From DASVAL01 sp035649575 (GTDB taxonomy: Bacteria > Planctomycetota > UBA1135 > UBA2386), in assembly GCA_035649575.1 (NCBI GenBank), contig DASRJH010000005.1, forward strand, positions 1 through 49,521: DNA of 49,521 nt, written 5' to 3'. The position numbers were made by a program, and so were the translations under genes. The notes under the pieces were generated by a model. It was not told the origin of the DNA and did not search any database. It saw only the letters and a list, made by a program, of their open reading frames with translations. Each line of letters begins with the position of its first letter. Position 1 is the first letter of the stretch. Of the stretch, positions 23,392-32,347 are shown piece by piece.

Positions 23392-24591
23392 ATGTCGACC
23401 GAGCCCGTCACGACCGCGAGCCTGGACCTGCAGCTCACGGAGCGAGCCAGCGGCTTTGCCCGCCGCGGCCAGGTCTGGTTCTACGGCAGCGACGTCGCAC
23501 GCGGCCCGTTGCTGCCGCCGCGTTTCGTACGCGTGCGCGACGAACAGAGCCGCGACCTCGGTCTCGGCATCACTTCCAGCAGCCGGCTCGTGCTGCGGCT
23601 CTGCGGCCCGTGGCCCGGAGACGCCGTGCCGGACCGCGCGTCGTTCTTCGCGCAGCGGCTCTCGACGGCCATCGAGGCGCGCGCGGGCTGGCTCGGGCCC
23701 ACCGACGGCGTGCGTCTCGTGCACGGCGAGGGCGACTGGCTGCCCGGTCTCGTCATCGATCGCTATGGACCCGTGCTCGTGCTGCAGGTCACTTCGGCCG
23801 TTGTCGAGAACGCGCTCGACGCGATCGTGCCGTTCGTCGCCGATCGGCTCGGCGCGGAGTCGGTGGTCGCGCGAAACGACGTCGGCGCGCGCAAGCACGA
23901 AGCGCTGCCCGAAGAAGTGAGCCTGCTGCACGGGCGCCGCATCGCGGAGACGGCGATCGTCGAACACGGCGTGCGCCACACGGTTCGCGTCTTCGACGGC
24001 CACAAGACCGGCTTCTACCTCGACCAGCGGCCGGCGCGCGCGCTCGTGCAGGAGCTCGGCAAGGGCCGGCGCATGCTCGACCTGTTCTGCTACCAGGGTG
24101 CCTTTGCGCTGAACGCGCTGAAGGGCGGCGCGCGCGAGGCGGTCGCGGTGGACCAGTCGGCGGAAGGGCTGCAACTCGCGACCGCCGCGGCGACCGCGAA
24201 CGGGTTGCAGGGGCTCACCGTGCGCGAGGCCAGCGTCTTCGACTTCCTGCGCGCCCAGCGCGAGGCCGGGTTGCAACACGACTTGGTCGTGCTCGATCCA
24301 CCGGCGTTCGCGAAGTCGCGGCGCGAGCTCGAAGGGGCCGAACGCGGCTACCGCGATCTGAACCGGCAGGCGCTGCGTGTGCTGGCGCCGCATGGGTTCC
24401 TGCTCACGTGCACGTGCAGCCATCACATGACGCTGGGTCGGTTCGAGGAGCTCGTGCGGCAGGCGGCCGCGGGGCTGCCGTTCCGCGTCGTGTTGCACCG
24501 GCGCCTTTCGGCCGGGCCCGACCATCCCGTGTGCATCACGCATCCCGAGTCGGAATACTTGAAGGTGTTGCTGCTGCAACGCCTCGATTGA
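23392..24591 (+). CDS. class I SAM-dependent 23S rRNA cytosine methyltransferase, RlmI-like
   Basis: 399 residues. It has an N-terminal PUA-like region (about 15-75: ASGFARRGQVWFYGSDVARG). The middle domain contains DGVRLVHGEGDWLPGLVIDRY and GFYLDQR. The Rossmann methyltransferase has SAM motif DLFCYQGAFALNALKGGA, then LDPPAFAKS and LTCTCSHHM with the catalytic Cys. RlmI methylates cytosine 1962 of 23S rRNA in Escherichia coli; related family members modify other sites, so the symbol is withheld. The stop at 24589-24591 is 2 nt before the thiS ATG, indicating co-transcription. Confidence 0.9.
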   Translation: MSTEPVTTASLDLQLTERASGFARRGQVWFYGSDVARGPLLPPRFVRVRDEQSRDLGLGITSSSRLVLRLCGPWPGDAVPDRASFFAQRLSTAIEARAGWLGPTDGVRLVHGEGDWLPGLVIDRYGPVLVLQVTSAVVENALDAIVPFVADRLGAESVVARNDVGARKHEALPEEVSLLHGRRIAETAIVEHGVRHTVRVFDGHKTGFYLDQRPARALVQELGKGRRMLDLFCYQGAFALNALKGGAREAVAVDQSAEGLQLATAAATANGLQGLTVREASVFDFLRAQREAGLQHDLVVLDPPAFAKSRRELEGAERGYRDLNRQALRVLAPHGFLLTCTCSHHMTLGRFEELVRQAAAGLPFRVVLHRRLSAGPDHPVCITHPESEYLKVLLLQRLD

Positions 24592-24593
24592 GC

Positions 24594-24827
24594 ATGGAAC
24601 CACGCGAGAAACCGGATGGACCCACGCTGCGCGTGTTCGTCAACGACGAGGTGCGACTCGTGCCGGTCGGGCTGACCGTCGCGGACCTCGTCTCCGCGCT
24701 GGGTCTGCAGCCGGCGCAGGTCGCCGTCGAGCGCAACAAGGTGATCGTGCGCCGCGCGGACTGCGCGACGACGACCCTCGGCGAGGGCGATCGTCTCGAG
24801 ATCGTGACGTTCTTCGGCGGCGGTTAG
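24594..24827 (+). CDS. thiS: thiamin biosynthesis sulfur carrier protein
   Basis: A 77-residue ubiquitin-like protein with the fold order of ThiS (VNDEVRLVPVGLTVADLVSALGL, then AVERNKVIV, then LGEGDRLEIVTFFGGG). It ends in Gly-Gly, the C-terminus that is adenylated and carries the thiocarboxylate sulfur donated to ThiG. There is one more Gly than the shortest form. The final Gly pair is the functional feature. It starts 2 nt after the RlmI-like stop. thiG lies 3.1 kb downstream on the same strand. Confidence 0.92.
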   Translation: MEPREKPDGPTLRVFVNDEVRLVPVGLTVADLVSALGLQPAQVAVERNKVIVRRADCATTTLGEGDRLEIVTFFGGG

Positions 24828-24959
24828 ACGCGGCGGCCGGCAAGGCGTCCATGTCAACGCCTGTTGCGGAACGCTCGTTGGCTCAGACCGGGCCTCCCGT
24901 GCTCAAGTGCGCGACAGTGCGCGCCGATCATCGTTCGATTCCGCCACGGAGAAGCCACC

Positions 24960-25709
24960 ATGCTCGAGAAGCTCGTCATTCCAGTTCTGGCCGCATTCGT
25001 GCTGGCCGCTGCCAGCAGCGCCCAGGACAAACCCGCAAAGCCCGAGTCCGCAGGGAAGCCTGGCTACGCGCAGCAGGGATCAGACCGGGAAAAGAAGGGC
25101 CCGGACCGGGACATGGACAAGGCCGAGCGCGAGCGGGAGCAGAAGGAGTGCGAGAAGATGCTCGAGGAGCACCCGGACCTGCGCGACGAACTGTACAAGC
25201 GCGCCGACGACGACGGCGACGGCAAGCTCGATCTGAAGGAGCGCGAGCGCTTTGGCCAGCTCGTGCGCGAGCTCGCGAAGGAGAAGCGCCAGCACCGGCA
25301 GGATGAGAACGACCAGATGCGCGAGAAGAGAGAGCAGCGCAAGGAACAGCTCGGCGAGCCCCAGGAGAAGCGCAAGGAACAGGGCCGCGATCAGCAGGAG
25401 AAGCGCAAGGAACCGGGCCACGAGATGCCCGAACAGCTCAGGCGGCAGCTCGAGGAACTGCGCGAGAAGCACCAGAAGGAGCGTCAGGCGTTGCACGAGC
25501 GCCAGAAGCAGGAGATGGAGCAGCTGATGGCGCAGTGGAAGAAGGAACGCGAGCAGCTCGAGCAGCAGCGCAAGGAAGAGCGCAAGGAAGGGGCCGACCG
25601 GCGCAAGGAAGACGCCGGCCGCAAGCAGGAGAGCCGCGAGGGCAAGGGTGACCGCGACGACGACCGCGGCGAACAGGGGCGAGCACAGAAGTCCCGTCCG
25701 CCTCGCTGA
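24960..25709 (+). CDS. secreted highly charged coiled-coil protein with an EF-hand
   Basis: 249 residues. Residues 1-22 are a signal peptide (AAASSAQ). Residues 83-94 (DDDGDGKLDLKE) are a complete EF-hand calcium loop with Asp at positions 1, 3 and 5, Gly at 6, a hydrophobic residue at 8 and Glu at 12. From 95 to 225 the chain is almost entirely Glu, Lys, Arg and Gln with repeated EKRKEQ and QLEELREKHQKERQ units, predicted as one long coiled coil. It ends in a basic tail. GGAGA upstream of the ATG supports the start. It may bind calcium and act as a structural or adhesion protein; no homologue family is recognised. Confidence 0.8.
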   Translation: MLEKLVIPVLAAFVLAAASSAQDKPAKPESAGKPGYAQQGSDREKKGPDRDMDKAEREREQKECEKMLEEHPDLRDELYKRADDDGDGKLDLKERERFGQLVRELAKEKRQHRQDENDQMREKREQRKEQLGEPQEKRKEQGRDQQEKRKEPGHEMPEQLRRQLEELREKHQKERQALHERQKQEMEQLMAQWKKEREQLEQQRKEERKEGADRRKEDAGRKQESREGKGDRDDDRGEQGRAQKSRPPR

Positions 25710-25714
25710 AGCGT

Positions 25715-25720
25715 TAGACT
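25715..25720 (+). promoter_or_regulatory. putative -10 box for the Omp85-like gene
   Basis: TAGACT plus CGCCGCC lies 75 nt before the ATG at 25795 and 6 nt after the preceding stop codon. Same TANACT plus GC-rich pattern as upstream of other genes in the window. Confidence 0.25.
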
Positions 25721-25794
25721 CGCCGCCAGCCACCCGGCAGCCACGCCCTGCACATCGCCGCGCTCGCGCCGCGGGGTCGCTTCGACCAATCCCG

Positions 25795-27480
25795 ATGCGA
25801 GGACTCGCGCAGGCGCCGAGGTGTTGCGTGGTTGGCGGCGTGCGTCGCGAGCGCGCCGCCGCGCTGGTCGCGCTCGCGCTCGCCGCAGCACCGCTCGCGG
25901 CCCAGGAACCCGAGCCGGTCCGGCTGCGCAGCGTCGAGATCCGCACGCGCGACGTGTTCGCCGACGAGGACGCGGACGGCAACCTGTTCTACTGGCTCGC
26001 CAACGCGCTGCACATGGTCACGCGCGAGCACGTCGTCGCGTGCGAGAACTGGCTGCGCCCCGGCGACTCCATCACGAGCGAGCAGGTCGCGGAGCTCGAG
26101 CGCAACCTGCGCGCGACCCACCTGTTCGGCGCCGCGGCCGTGACCCCGCGGCCGGCCGGCGACGGCCTGACCGACCTGCTGATCGACACGCGCGACAGGT
26201 TCTCGCTGAACCTCAGCGCCAGCCTGGCGCGCGTCGGCGGCGTCGACAAGTTCGGCCTGCGCGCCTCGGAGGCCAACCTGCTCGGCACCGGCAAGCAGCT
26301 CGTGCTCGTGTCCAACGAGCAGGAGGACGAATACCAGCGCTACGTGCGCTTCACCGATCCGCAGCTGCTGGGCAGCTGGCACCAGTTCTCGATCAAGACC
26401 GGCAGAACGGAGGAGGGCCCGTTCACGAACGTCGAGCTCGAGCGGCCGTTCAAACACCTCGAAGACCCGTGGAGCTACGGCGCGCGCTACCAGGGTGTCG
26501 ACGAGGACGATGACTACTATCGCTTCGGCGAGTCGACGGCCGAACTGCCGCTGCGCCGGCACTCGCTGCAGCTGTTCGCGGCGGGCGCCGATGGACCGCG
26601 CGACGCGCGGTCCACGCGCGGCCTCGACCTGCGGCTCACGAAGTCCGCGTATGGCACCGCCACGGGCCCCGACGCAGCACTGGTGCGCGTACCGGGCGAC
26701 ACGAGCTCGATCGAGTTCGGCCCGTTTTTCGAATACGAGCAGCGCTCGCGATACGACAAGGTCACGCGCCTCGACGCGATCGACTACGTCGAGGACCTCG
26801 AGCTCGGCATCAGCCTGCTGGGCCGCGTCGCCGTGCGTCTGCGCGACGAGCAAGGCGCAGGCAGCGACGTGGACCCCGTGCTCGGCGCCGGCGTGCGCAT
26901 CGCCGCGCAGCCGCTGCGCGAGACCTACGTCACGTTCGCGGGGCACGGCACGGCCGCGTTCGGCGGCGATGGGCTGCACACCTGGAACGGCAGCCTCGCG
27001 CTGCACGCCTACGAGATGTCGCTGCCACGACAGACGCTGTGCGGGAGCCTGACCTACGACTTCGCCGGCGAGACGCAGGACCCGGTGCCGCAGCTGACGC
27101 TCGGCGAGGACAACGGCCTGCGTGGTTATCCGGCGCGCGAGTTCGCCGGCTCGCGCTTTTGCCGGCTCAACCTCGAGGATCGCATCGACACCGGCATCGA
27201 AGTGTTGTCGGTCCGCGTGGGCCTCGTCGCGTTCACCGACGCGGGCTGGGTGCACGGCCCGCAGCAGGGGCTGTCGATGGGCGAGGCGATCCGCTCGGTC
27301 GGCTGCGGTCTCCGCTTCGGCTCGAGCCACCTGTTCGGCGGCGGCGTCGGCCGCCTCGACATCGCGTGGCCACTCGACCACGTGGAAGGCAACCGCTACA
27401 GCGTGTCGGTGTCGTTTTCGATCGGGCAGATCTTCACCTTCTTCGGCAATGCCAACGAGCTGGACACCGGCTTCCGGTAG
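25795..27480 (+). CDS. Omp85-family outer-membrane barrel protein
   Basis: 561 residues. Residues 1-37 are a signal peptide (ALAAAPLAAQ). About 42-125 form a POTRA-like domain (SVEIRTRDVFADEDADGN, then ERNLRATHLFGAAAV). The rest is a beta barrel of amphipathic strands ending near GNANELDTGFR. The RGY signature of the Omp85 L6 loop is visible in GLRGYPAREFAGSR (RGY at 443-445), followed by FTDAGWV. The family inserts or exports proteins across the outer membrane, or transports substrates. With one POTRA domain it is closer to small TamA/ShlB-type members than to BamA. Presence implies a diderm envelope. It sits between thiS and thiG. Confidence 0.85.
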   Translation: MRGLAQAPRCCVVGGVRRERAAALVALALAAAPLAAQEPEPVRLRSVEIRTRDVFADEDADGNLFYWLANALHMVTREHVVACENWLRPGDSITSEQVAELERNLRATHLFGAAAVTPRPAGDGLTDLLIDTRDRFSLNLSASLARVGGVDKFGLRASEANLLGTGKQLVLVSNEQEDEYQRYVRFTDPQLLGSWHQFSIKTGRTEEGPFTNVELERPFKHLEDPWSYGARYQGVDEDDDYYRFGESTAELPLRRHSLQLFAAGADGPRDARSTRGLDLRLTKSAYGTATGPDAALVRVPGDTSSIEFGPFFEYEQRSRYDKVTRLDAIDYVEDLELGISLLGRVAVRLRDEQGAGSDVDPVLGAGVRIAAQPLRETYVTFAGHGTAAFGGDGLHTWNGSLALHAYEMSLPRQTLCGSLTYDFAGETQDPVPQLTLGEDNGLRGYPAREFAGSRFCRLNLEDRIDTGIEVLSVRVGLVAFTDAGWVHGPQQGLSMGEAIRSVGCGLRFGSSHLFGGGVGRLDIAWPLDHVEGNRYSVSVSFSIGQIFTFFGNANELDTGFR

Positions 27481-27486
27481 CAACAC

Positions 27487-27873
27487 ATGGTCCTCCGCAT
27501 CGTCAGGTTGGGTTCGCCGCGCGCACGCGGCGAAGGCACGCGCCTCGGCACGGTCCGCAGGCCGCCGCGCGGCGTGCCGAAGACGCAGTTCGCGTCCGGC
27601 GACTGGTATGACGTCTGGTTCCCCACGCTCGCGCCCTCGGTCCCGACGATGAAGCTCGGCCTGCGCGGGCCGACCCAGGCCGGATGGGCGCGCTTCGCGC
27701 GGAAGTATCGCGCCGAGATGCGGGCGCCGGCCGCAGCGCACGCGATCAACCTGCTTGCCGCCCTGTCGCGCCGGACGAACCTCGCGGTCGGCTGCTACTG
27801 CGAGCACGAGGCACGCTGCCACCGGTCCGTGCTGCGCGACCTGCTGCGGAAGGCCGGAGCCCTGCTCGGCTGA
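27487..27873 (+). CDS. DUF488-family protein
   Basis: 128 residues. The sequence RLGSPRARGEGTRLGTVRRP, then PKTQFASGDWYDVWFP, then GCYCEHEARCHRSVLRDLL matches the DUF488 family, where Arg and the Cys/His cluster at the C-terminal end are conserved. Function of the family is uncertain; a nucleic-acid or nucleotide-binding role has been suggested. It starts 6 nt after the Omp85 stop, so the genes are probably one transcript. thiG follows after about 70 bp. Confidence 0.85.
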   Translation: MVLRIVRLGSPRARGEGTRLGTVRRPPRGVPKTQFASGDWYDVWFPTLAPSVPTMKLGLRGPTQAGWARFARKYRAEMRAPAAAHAINLLAALSRRTNLAVGCYCEHEARCHRSVLRDLLRKAGALLG

Positions 27874-27942
27874 TCACCTGCCGGCGCGCCACCCGCTTCA
27901 CGCCCCTTGTGCGAGACGGTCTGCCGGCGCACGATCGGCGCC

Positions 27943-28727
<785 letters not shown>

Positions 28728-28731
<4 letters not shown>

Positions 28732-29363
28732 GCGCGCGCCCGGCAGCCGCGGACCTGGTCCCTGCGCTCCAGCTGCTCGCCGCGCTGGGCTGTGTCCTCG
28801 TCATCAGCTTGGGGCAGATGCTGATCGGCCTCGTGCTGCTGGCCATGCTCGCGATCGCGTGGCCGCCGGCGGTGCCGTGGCGGCCCGTGGCGGCACTGCG
28901 CGTGCTGCTCGTCTACGTTCCGTTCGCCGTCGTGTGGATGGCCTTTGTCGCGCTCTACCTGCAGGTCGCGCATCGACTCGGGCACACGGTGTCGGTGCAA
29001 CCGGACCTCGCGCAGATCGCTGCGCACGGTGTCGTGACGCCGGAGCTGCTGTGCCGCTGCCTCGGCATCGTCTTCGTGGCGCCGCTGGCCGAGGAGGTCC
29101 TGTTCCGCGGCTACCTGTTCACGGCCCTGTCGCGCGCGCTGCCTTCGTGGGCGACGCAGCTCGCGACGGCGGTCGCTTTCGGGCTCGTGCACGGGCTCGA
29201 GTATGCGTTGCCGATCACGGCGCTGGCGTTGCTGTTCGGTTGGCTGCGCGCGCGCCACTCGGCCCTGCTACCGTGCGTACTGGCGCACACCGTGCACAAT
29301 GGTCTGACCGTCGCAGTCACGATGCTGTGGCCAGAGCACCTCCGGCACCTCTATCCGCAATGA
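28728..29363 (+). CDS. CPBP-family intramembrane metalloprotease
   Basis: 211 residues with about 6-8 membrane spans. The CAAX protease/bacteriocin-processing (CPBP, formerly Abi) motifs are complete: motif 1 AEEVLFRGY (E122, E123, R127), motif 2 FGLVHG (H155) and motif 3 HTVHN (H187, N191). Members are intramembrane proteases or work in protein maturation; substrate unknown. It overlaps thiG and the next gene by 4 nt at each side (ATGA), so translational coupling is likely. Confidence 0.9.
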
Positions 29364-29890
29364 ACCCCGAAAAGCGCGAGTTCCTGGTCCACCCCGACAT
29401 GGTCGGCCGCCTCGGGCGCCGCGGCCTCGCGATGGTCGCCGACAACGCCACGGTCGTGGGCGACGTGCGGCTCGGCGCGGACGTCGGGATCTGGTTCGGC
29501 GTGACGATCCGCGGCGACGACAGCTGGATCGAGATCGGCGACGACACGAACGTGCAGGACAACAGCTGCGTGCACGTCGACATCGGCGCTCCGTTGCGCA
29601 TCGGCCGCGGCGTGACGATCGGCCATGGCGTGATCGTGCACGGCGTCGAGATCGGCGACTACTCGCTGATCGGCATGGGCAGCATCATCCTGGGCGGCGC
29701 CCGCATCGGCGAATACTCGCTGATCGGCGCAGGTGCTCTCGTCAGGGAGAACGCCGTGATTCCGCCGCGTTCGGTCGTGCTCGGCATGCCCGGCAAGGTC
29801 GTGCGTCAGGTCACCGAAGGCGAGATGGAAGCGATGCGATGGCGGGCAAAGCACTACGTGCAGCGGGCCCGCAGCTACCTGTCCGGGTGA
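29360..29890 (+). CDS. gamma-class carbonic anhydrase-like hexapeptide-repeat protein
   Basis: 176 residues. Left-handed beta helix of hexapeptide repeats (LGADVGIWFGVTIRGDDSW, IEIGDDTNVQDNS). The three metal-binding His of gamma carbonic anhydrases are in place: H72 (CVHVD), H89 and H94 (GHGVIVHG). Many family members (CaiE/YrdA type) have weak or no hydratase activity, so activity is not certain. Start ATG 29360 overlaps the CPBP stop. The stop codon is covered by a 19-bp palindrome. Confidence 0.88.
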   Translation: MNPEKREFLVHPDMVGRLGRRGLAMVADNATVVGDVRLGADVGIWFGVTIRGDDSWIEIGDDTNVQDNSCVHVDIGAPLRIGRGVTIGHGVIVHGVEIGDYSLIGMGSIILGGARIGEYSLIGAGALVRENAVIPPRSVVLGMPGKVVRQVTEGEMEAMRWRAKHYVQRARSYLSG

Positions 29891-29907
29891 TACCTGAGTC
29901 AGGTATC
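29889..29907 (+). terminator. perfect 19-bp palindrome at the stop of the carbonic-anhydrase-like gene
   Basis: GATACCTGAGTCAGGTATC has two perfect 9-base arms around one G and overlaps the stop codon. As RNA it folds into a 7-bp stem with a 5-nt loop. A second stem (CCGGA 29916-29920 / TCCGG 29928-29932) follows and is trailed by GGGGTTT. It may be a terminator pair closing the thiG-CPBP-gamma-CA transcript, or an operator for the downstream lipoprotein gene. Confidence 0.4.
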
Positions 29908-30015
29908 CGGGCCCACCGGAACGCTGGTCCGGCGGGGTTTACGGTCGGGGCGCATGACGGGTGCCCTTGTGGTAGTCTTCTGCCGTCGCTTGTGCCCGCC
30001 TTGAGGAATCGGCCA

Positions 30016-32202
30016 ATGAAGATCCTGAGCACCCGCTCTCATGTACTGATTTCGCTCGTCGCGTTTGCCGCATGTGCCAAGCACGAGGGTGATCCCGTCA
30101 ATCTCGTGATCGGTGCGCCGCCCGCGTTCGAAACGCGCACCGAGATCACCACCGGCTCTGGAGTTCACGCCGACTTCTTCGTCGCCGACTTCAATGGCGA
30201 TGCCAGGCTCGACATGGCCGTGGTCAGCATGACCGGCGAACTGCGGATCATGATGGGCACCGGCGCGGGCTACGTGCTGGGCCAGCAGCTGCAGATCGGT
30301 GGGCTGCCGATGTGGATGTCGGGCGGCGACTTCGACGAGGACGGCGACCAGGATCTCGTGATCGTGCGCAACGCGGCGAACGCGACCGATGTGTGGCTCA
30401 ACGATGGGAACGCCACCTTCACTGCGGGCGCGTCGCTGCCGGTCCCCGAGGGCGCGTTGGCTCTCGCGGTCGGCGACGTGGACGACGACGGCAACCTCGA
30501 CGTCGCCGTGACGTTGCCCGAAGCACCCAGGATCGTGGTCGGGTACGGCGATGGCGACGGGAACTTCCCGGGCGTCGATCAGCTGATCGACCTGCCCGGC
30601 GGCGGCTCGGCGTTCAACGTTGCGATCGGCGACGTGACGCGTGACGGCAAGGCAGACGTCATCGTCTCCGATCCCGAGCTGTCGCGCGTGATCGTCTTCG
30701 AGAGCAGCAAGTCGTTCGGCAGTGTCTACCGCGCGCTGTCGGTGCCCGGATCTCCCGCGGCGGTGGCGCTCGGTGACTTGAGTGGCGACGGCTTGACCGA
30801 CATGGCCGTGACTGCTTTCAGCTCCGATCGCTACGTCGTGATCACCGCCATGCAGCCCGCCGGCACCTCGTGGACCTACTCCTCGTTCGACGTCGTCGTG
30901 GGGACCACGCCCTCGATTGCGACGATCGCCGACGTGACGGGAGACAATCGGAACGACCTCGCCGGCTGCCTCGCGTGGACGCAGAACGTCTTCGTCGCGC
31001 CAGGGCTGCTCGGGGGCGGCGTCGGCGAGCCCTCGCTGCTCGACAACTCGGGATACCCGCTGCGTCCGTTCGTCGGCGATTCCGACGGCAACGGCAAGAA
31101 CGACCTGTTCGTCCTGTCGGGCGGCGGCAGCCGCGTGAACCTCTGGTACGCGAAGAACACGGGGCAGCTCGCGGGAGCCCACAACTACTCGTCGGGCCTG
31201 CCCGGCGCGTCCTGGATCGAGGGCGCGGACTTCGACGGCGACGGGGACTTCGAGATCGCGACGGCGTGCAAGGACGACAACAGGTTCACGCTGCTCGGCC
31301 GGACCCCAGGCGGCGGCCTCGACGTGGAGTTCTCGCGGTCGATCGGCCAGCCGATCTACCAGCTCGAGGCTGCGGACCTCAACAGCGACGGCCGCGTGGA
31401 TCTGGTCGTCGGCGTGTCCGGAGGTGTGCTCCTGCTGCGCAACAACTCGGTGAGCGGCACCTACAGCTTCGAAGTCATGACGGGCTTGCCGATCGGTTCG
31501 GCCACCGCACCGTTCGGCATCGCGGTCGGCGACTTCGATCTCGACGGCGATTACGACATCGCGGTCTGCGATCACGCAGGCGGCGGCGTCCATGTGATTT
31601 CCGGTACGCAGACGCCTTTCGTGTTCGGCGCAGAGGACGTAGTCGAGGTCGGTGGCGGCCCGGTCGACGTGGCTGCTGCGGACTTCACGGGCGACGGTCT
31701 CGTCGACCTCGCGGTTTCGCGCCAGGAGCTGTCCGACATCGTGATCCTGCGCAATGGCGGCGCGGCCGGGTTCGAACAGTTCGTCAGCGTGCCGGTCGGC
31801 GCGACCCCGAACTACCTGATCACCGCCGACTTCGACCGCGACGGTCGCGCGGATCTCGTGGTCAGCAACGCGAACTCCGGTTCCGTCTCCGTGCTGTTCG
31901 GCATCACGAACGGCTTCAGCGGTCAGACCTACCCGGCCGGCGCGGCGCCGACCGCGTTGCTCGCGAAGGATCTCACGGGCGACGGCATGGTCGACGTCCT
32001 CGTCGCGTCGCTGACGAGAGGGGACTTCCGCGTGATGGTCGGCGATGGTCAGGGCAGCTTCCCGCAGCTCTACGAGTTTCCGGGCACCTTCGGCGCCTCC
32101 GATGCGGTGTTGCAGGACATGGATGGCGACAGCCGACCCGATCTGCTGATCGCGAGCCTCGTGACGAATCGCGTCTCGCTCGTGCGCAACATCCGCGAGT
32201 GA
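30016..32202 (+). CDS. FG-GAP/VCBS-repeat lipoprotein
   Basis: 728 residues. ATG 30016 begins a lipoprotein signal with FAAC (Cys near residue 20), and GAGGAATCGGCCA lies upstream. Fourteen Asp-rich calcium-binding loops of the DxDxDGxxD type are visible in order (such as DFNGDARLD, DFDEDGDQD, DVDDDGNLD, DLSGDGLTD, DFDGDGDFE, DFDRDGRAD, DLTGDGMVD). These are FG-GAP/VCBS repeats that build a beta propeller. Predicted to be anchored on the outer face of the envelope and to bind calcium; role in adhesion is an inference. No enzymatic motif seen. Confidence 0.88.
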   Translation: MKILSTRSHVLISLVAFAACAKHEGDPVNLVIGAPPAFETRTEITTGSGVHADFFVADFNGDARLDMAVVSMTGELRIMMGTGAGYVLGQQLQIGGLPMWMSGGDFDEDGDQDLVIVRNAANATDVWLNDGNATFTAGASLPVPEGALALAVGDVDDDGNLDVAVTLPEAPRIVVGYGDGDGNFPGVDQLIDLPGGGSAFNVAIGDVTRDGKADVIVSDPELSRVIVFESSKSFGSVYRALSVPGSPAAVALGDLSGDGLTDMAVTAFSSDRYVVITAMQPAGTSWTYSSFDVVVGTTPSIATIADVTGDNRNDLAGCLAWTQNVFVAPGLLGGGVGEPSLLDNSGYPLRPFVGDSDGNGKNDLFVLSGGGSRVNLWYAKNTGQLAGAHNYSSGLPGASWIEGADFDGDGDFEIATACKDDNRFTLLGRTPGGGLDVEFSRSIGQPIYQLEAADLNSDGRVDLVVGVSGGVLLLRNNSVSGTYSFEVMTGLPIGSATAPFGIAVGDFDLDGDYDIAVCDHAGGGVHVISGTQTPFVFGAEDVVEVGGGPVDVAAADFTGDGLVDLAVSRQELSDIVILRNGGAAGFEQFVSVPVGATPNYLITADFDRDGRADLVVSNANSGSVSVLFGITNGFSGQTYPAGAAPTALLAKDLTGDGMVDVLVASLTRGDFRVMVGDGQGSFPQLYEFPGTFGASDAVLQDMDGDSRPDLLIASLVTNRVSLVRNIRE

Positions 32203-32268
32203 TTCGCCGGGCTTCGGGGCAGCCGCGCCCGGAGACATCCGCGAGGAATACGCGACCGGTATGTCCGG

Positions 32269-32286
32269 GCCCGCTATACAGCGGGC
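32269..32286 (+). terminator. hairpin before the nucleotidyltransferase gene
   Basis: GCCCGCTATACAGCGGGC has perfect 7-bp arms and a 4-nt loop (ATAC), lying 67 nt after the FG-GAP gene stop. No U-run. It also contains TATACA, so it could instead be part of the promoter of the downstream gene. Confidence 0.35.
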
Positions 32287-32347
32287 GCTGCGCGGCAGTG
32301 CTGCAACCAGAAACCACCCGTGGCCCGGCGATGACAAAGGAGTCTCT

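Noticed and set aside
23392..24827. Search for a TPP riboswitch in front of thiS
   Set aside because: No CTGAGA-type thi-box was seen upstream of the RlmI-like gene or between it and thiS; thiS is probably read from an upstream promoter.
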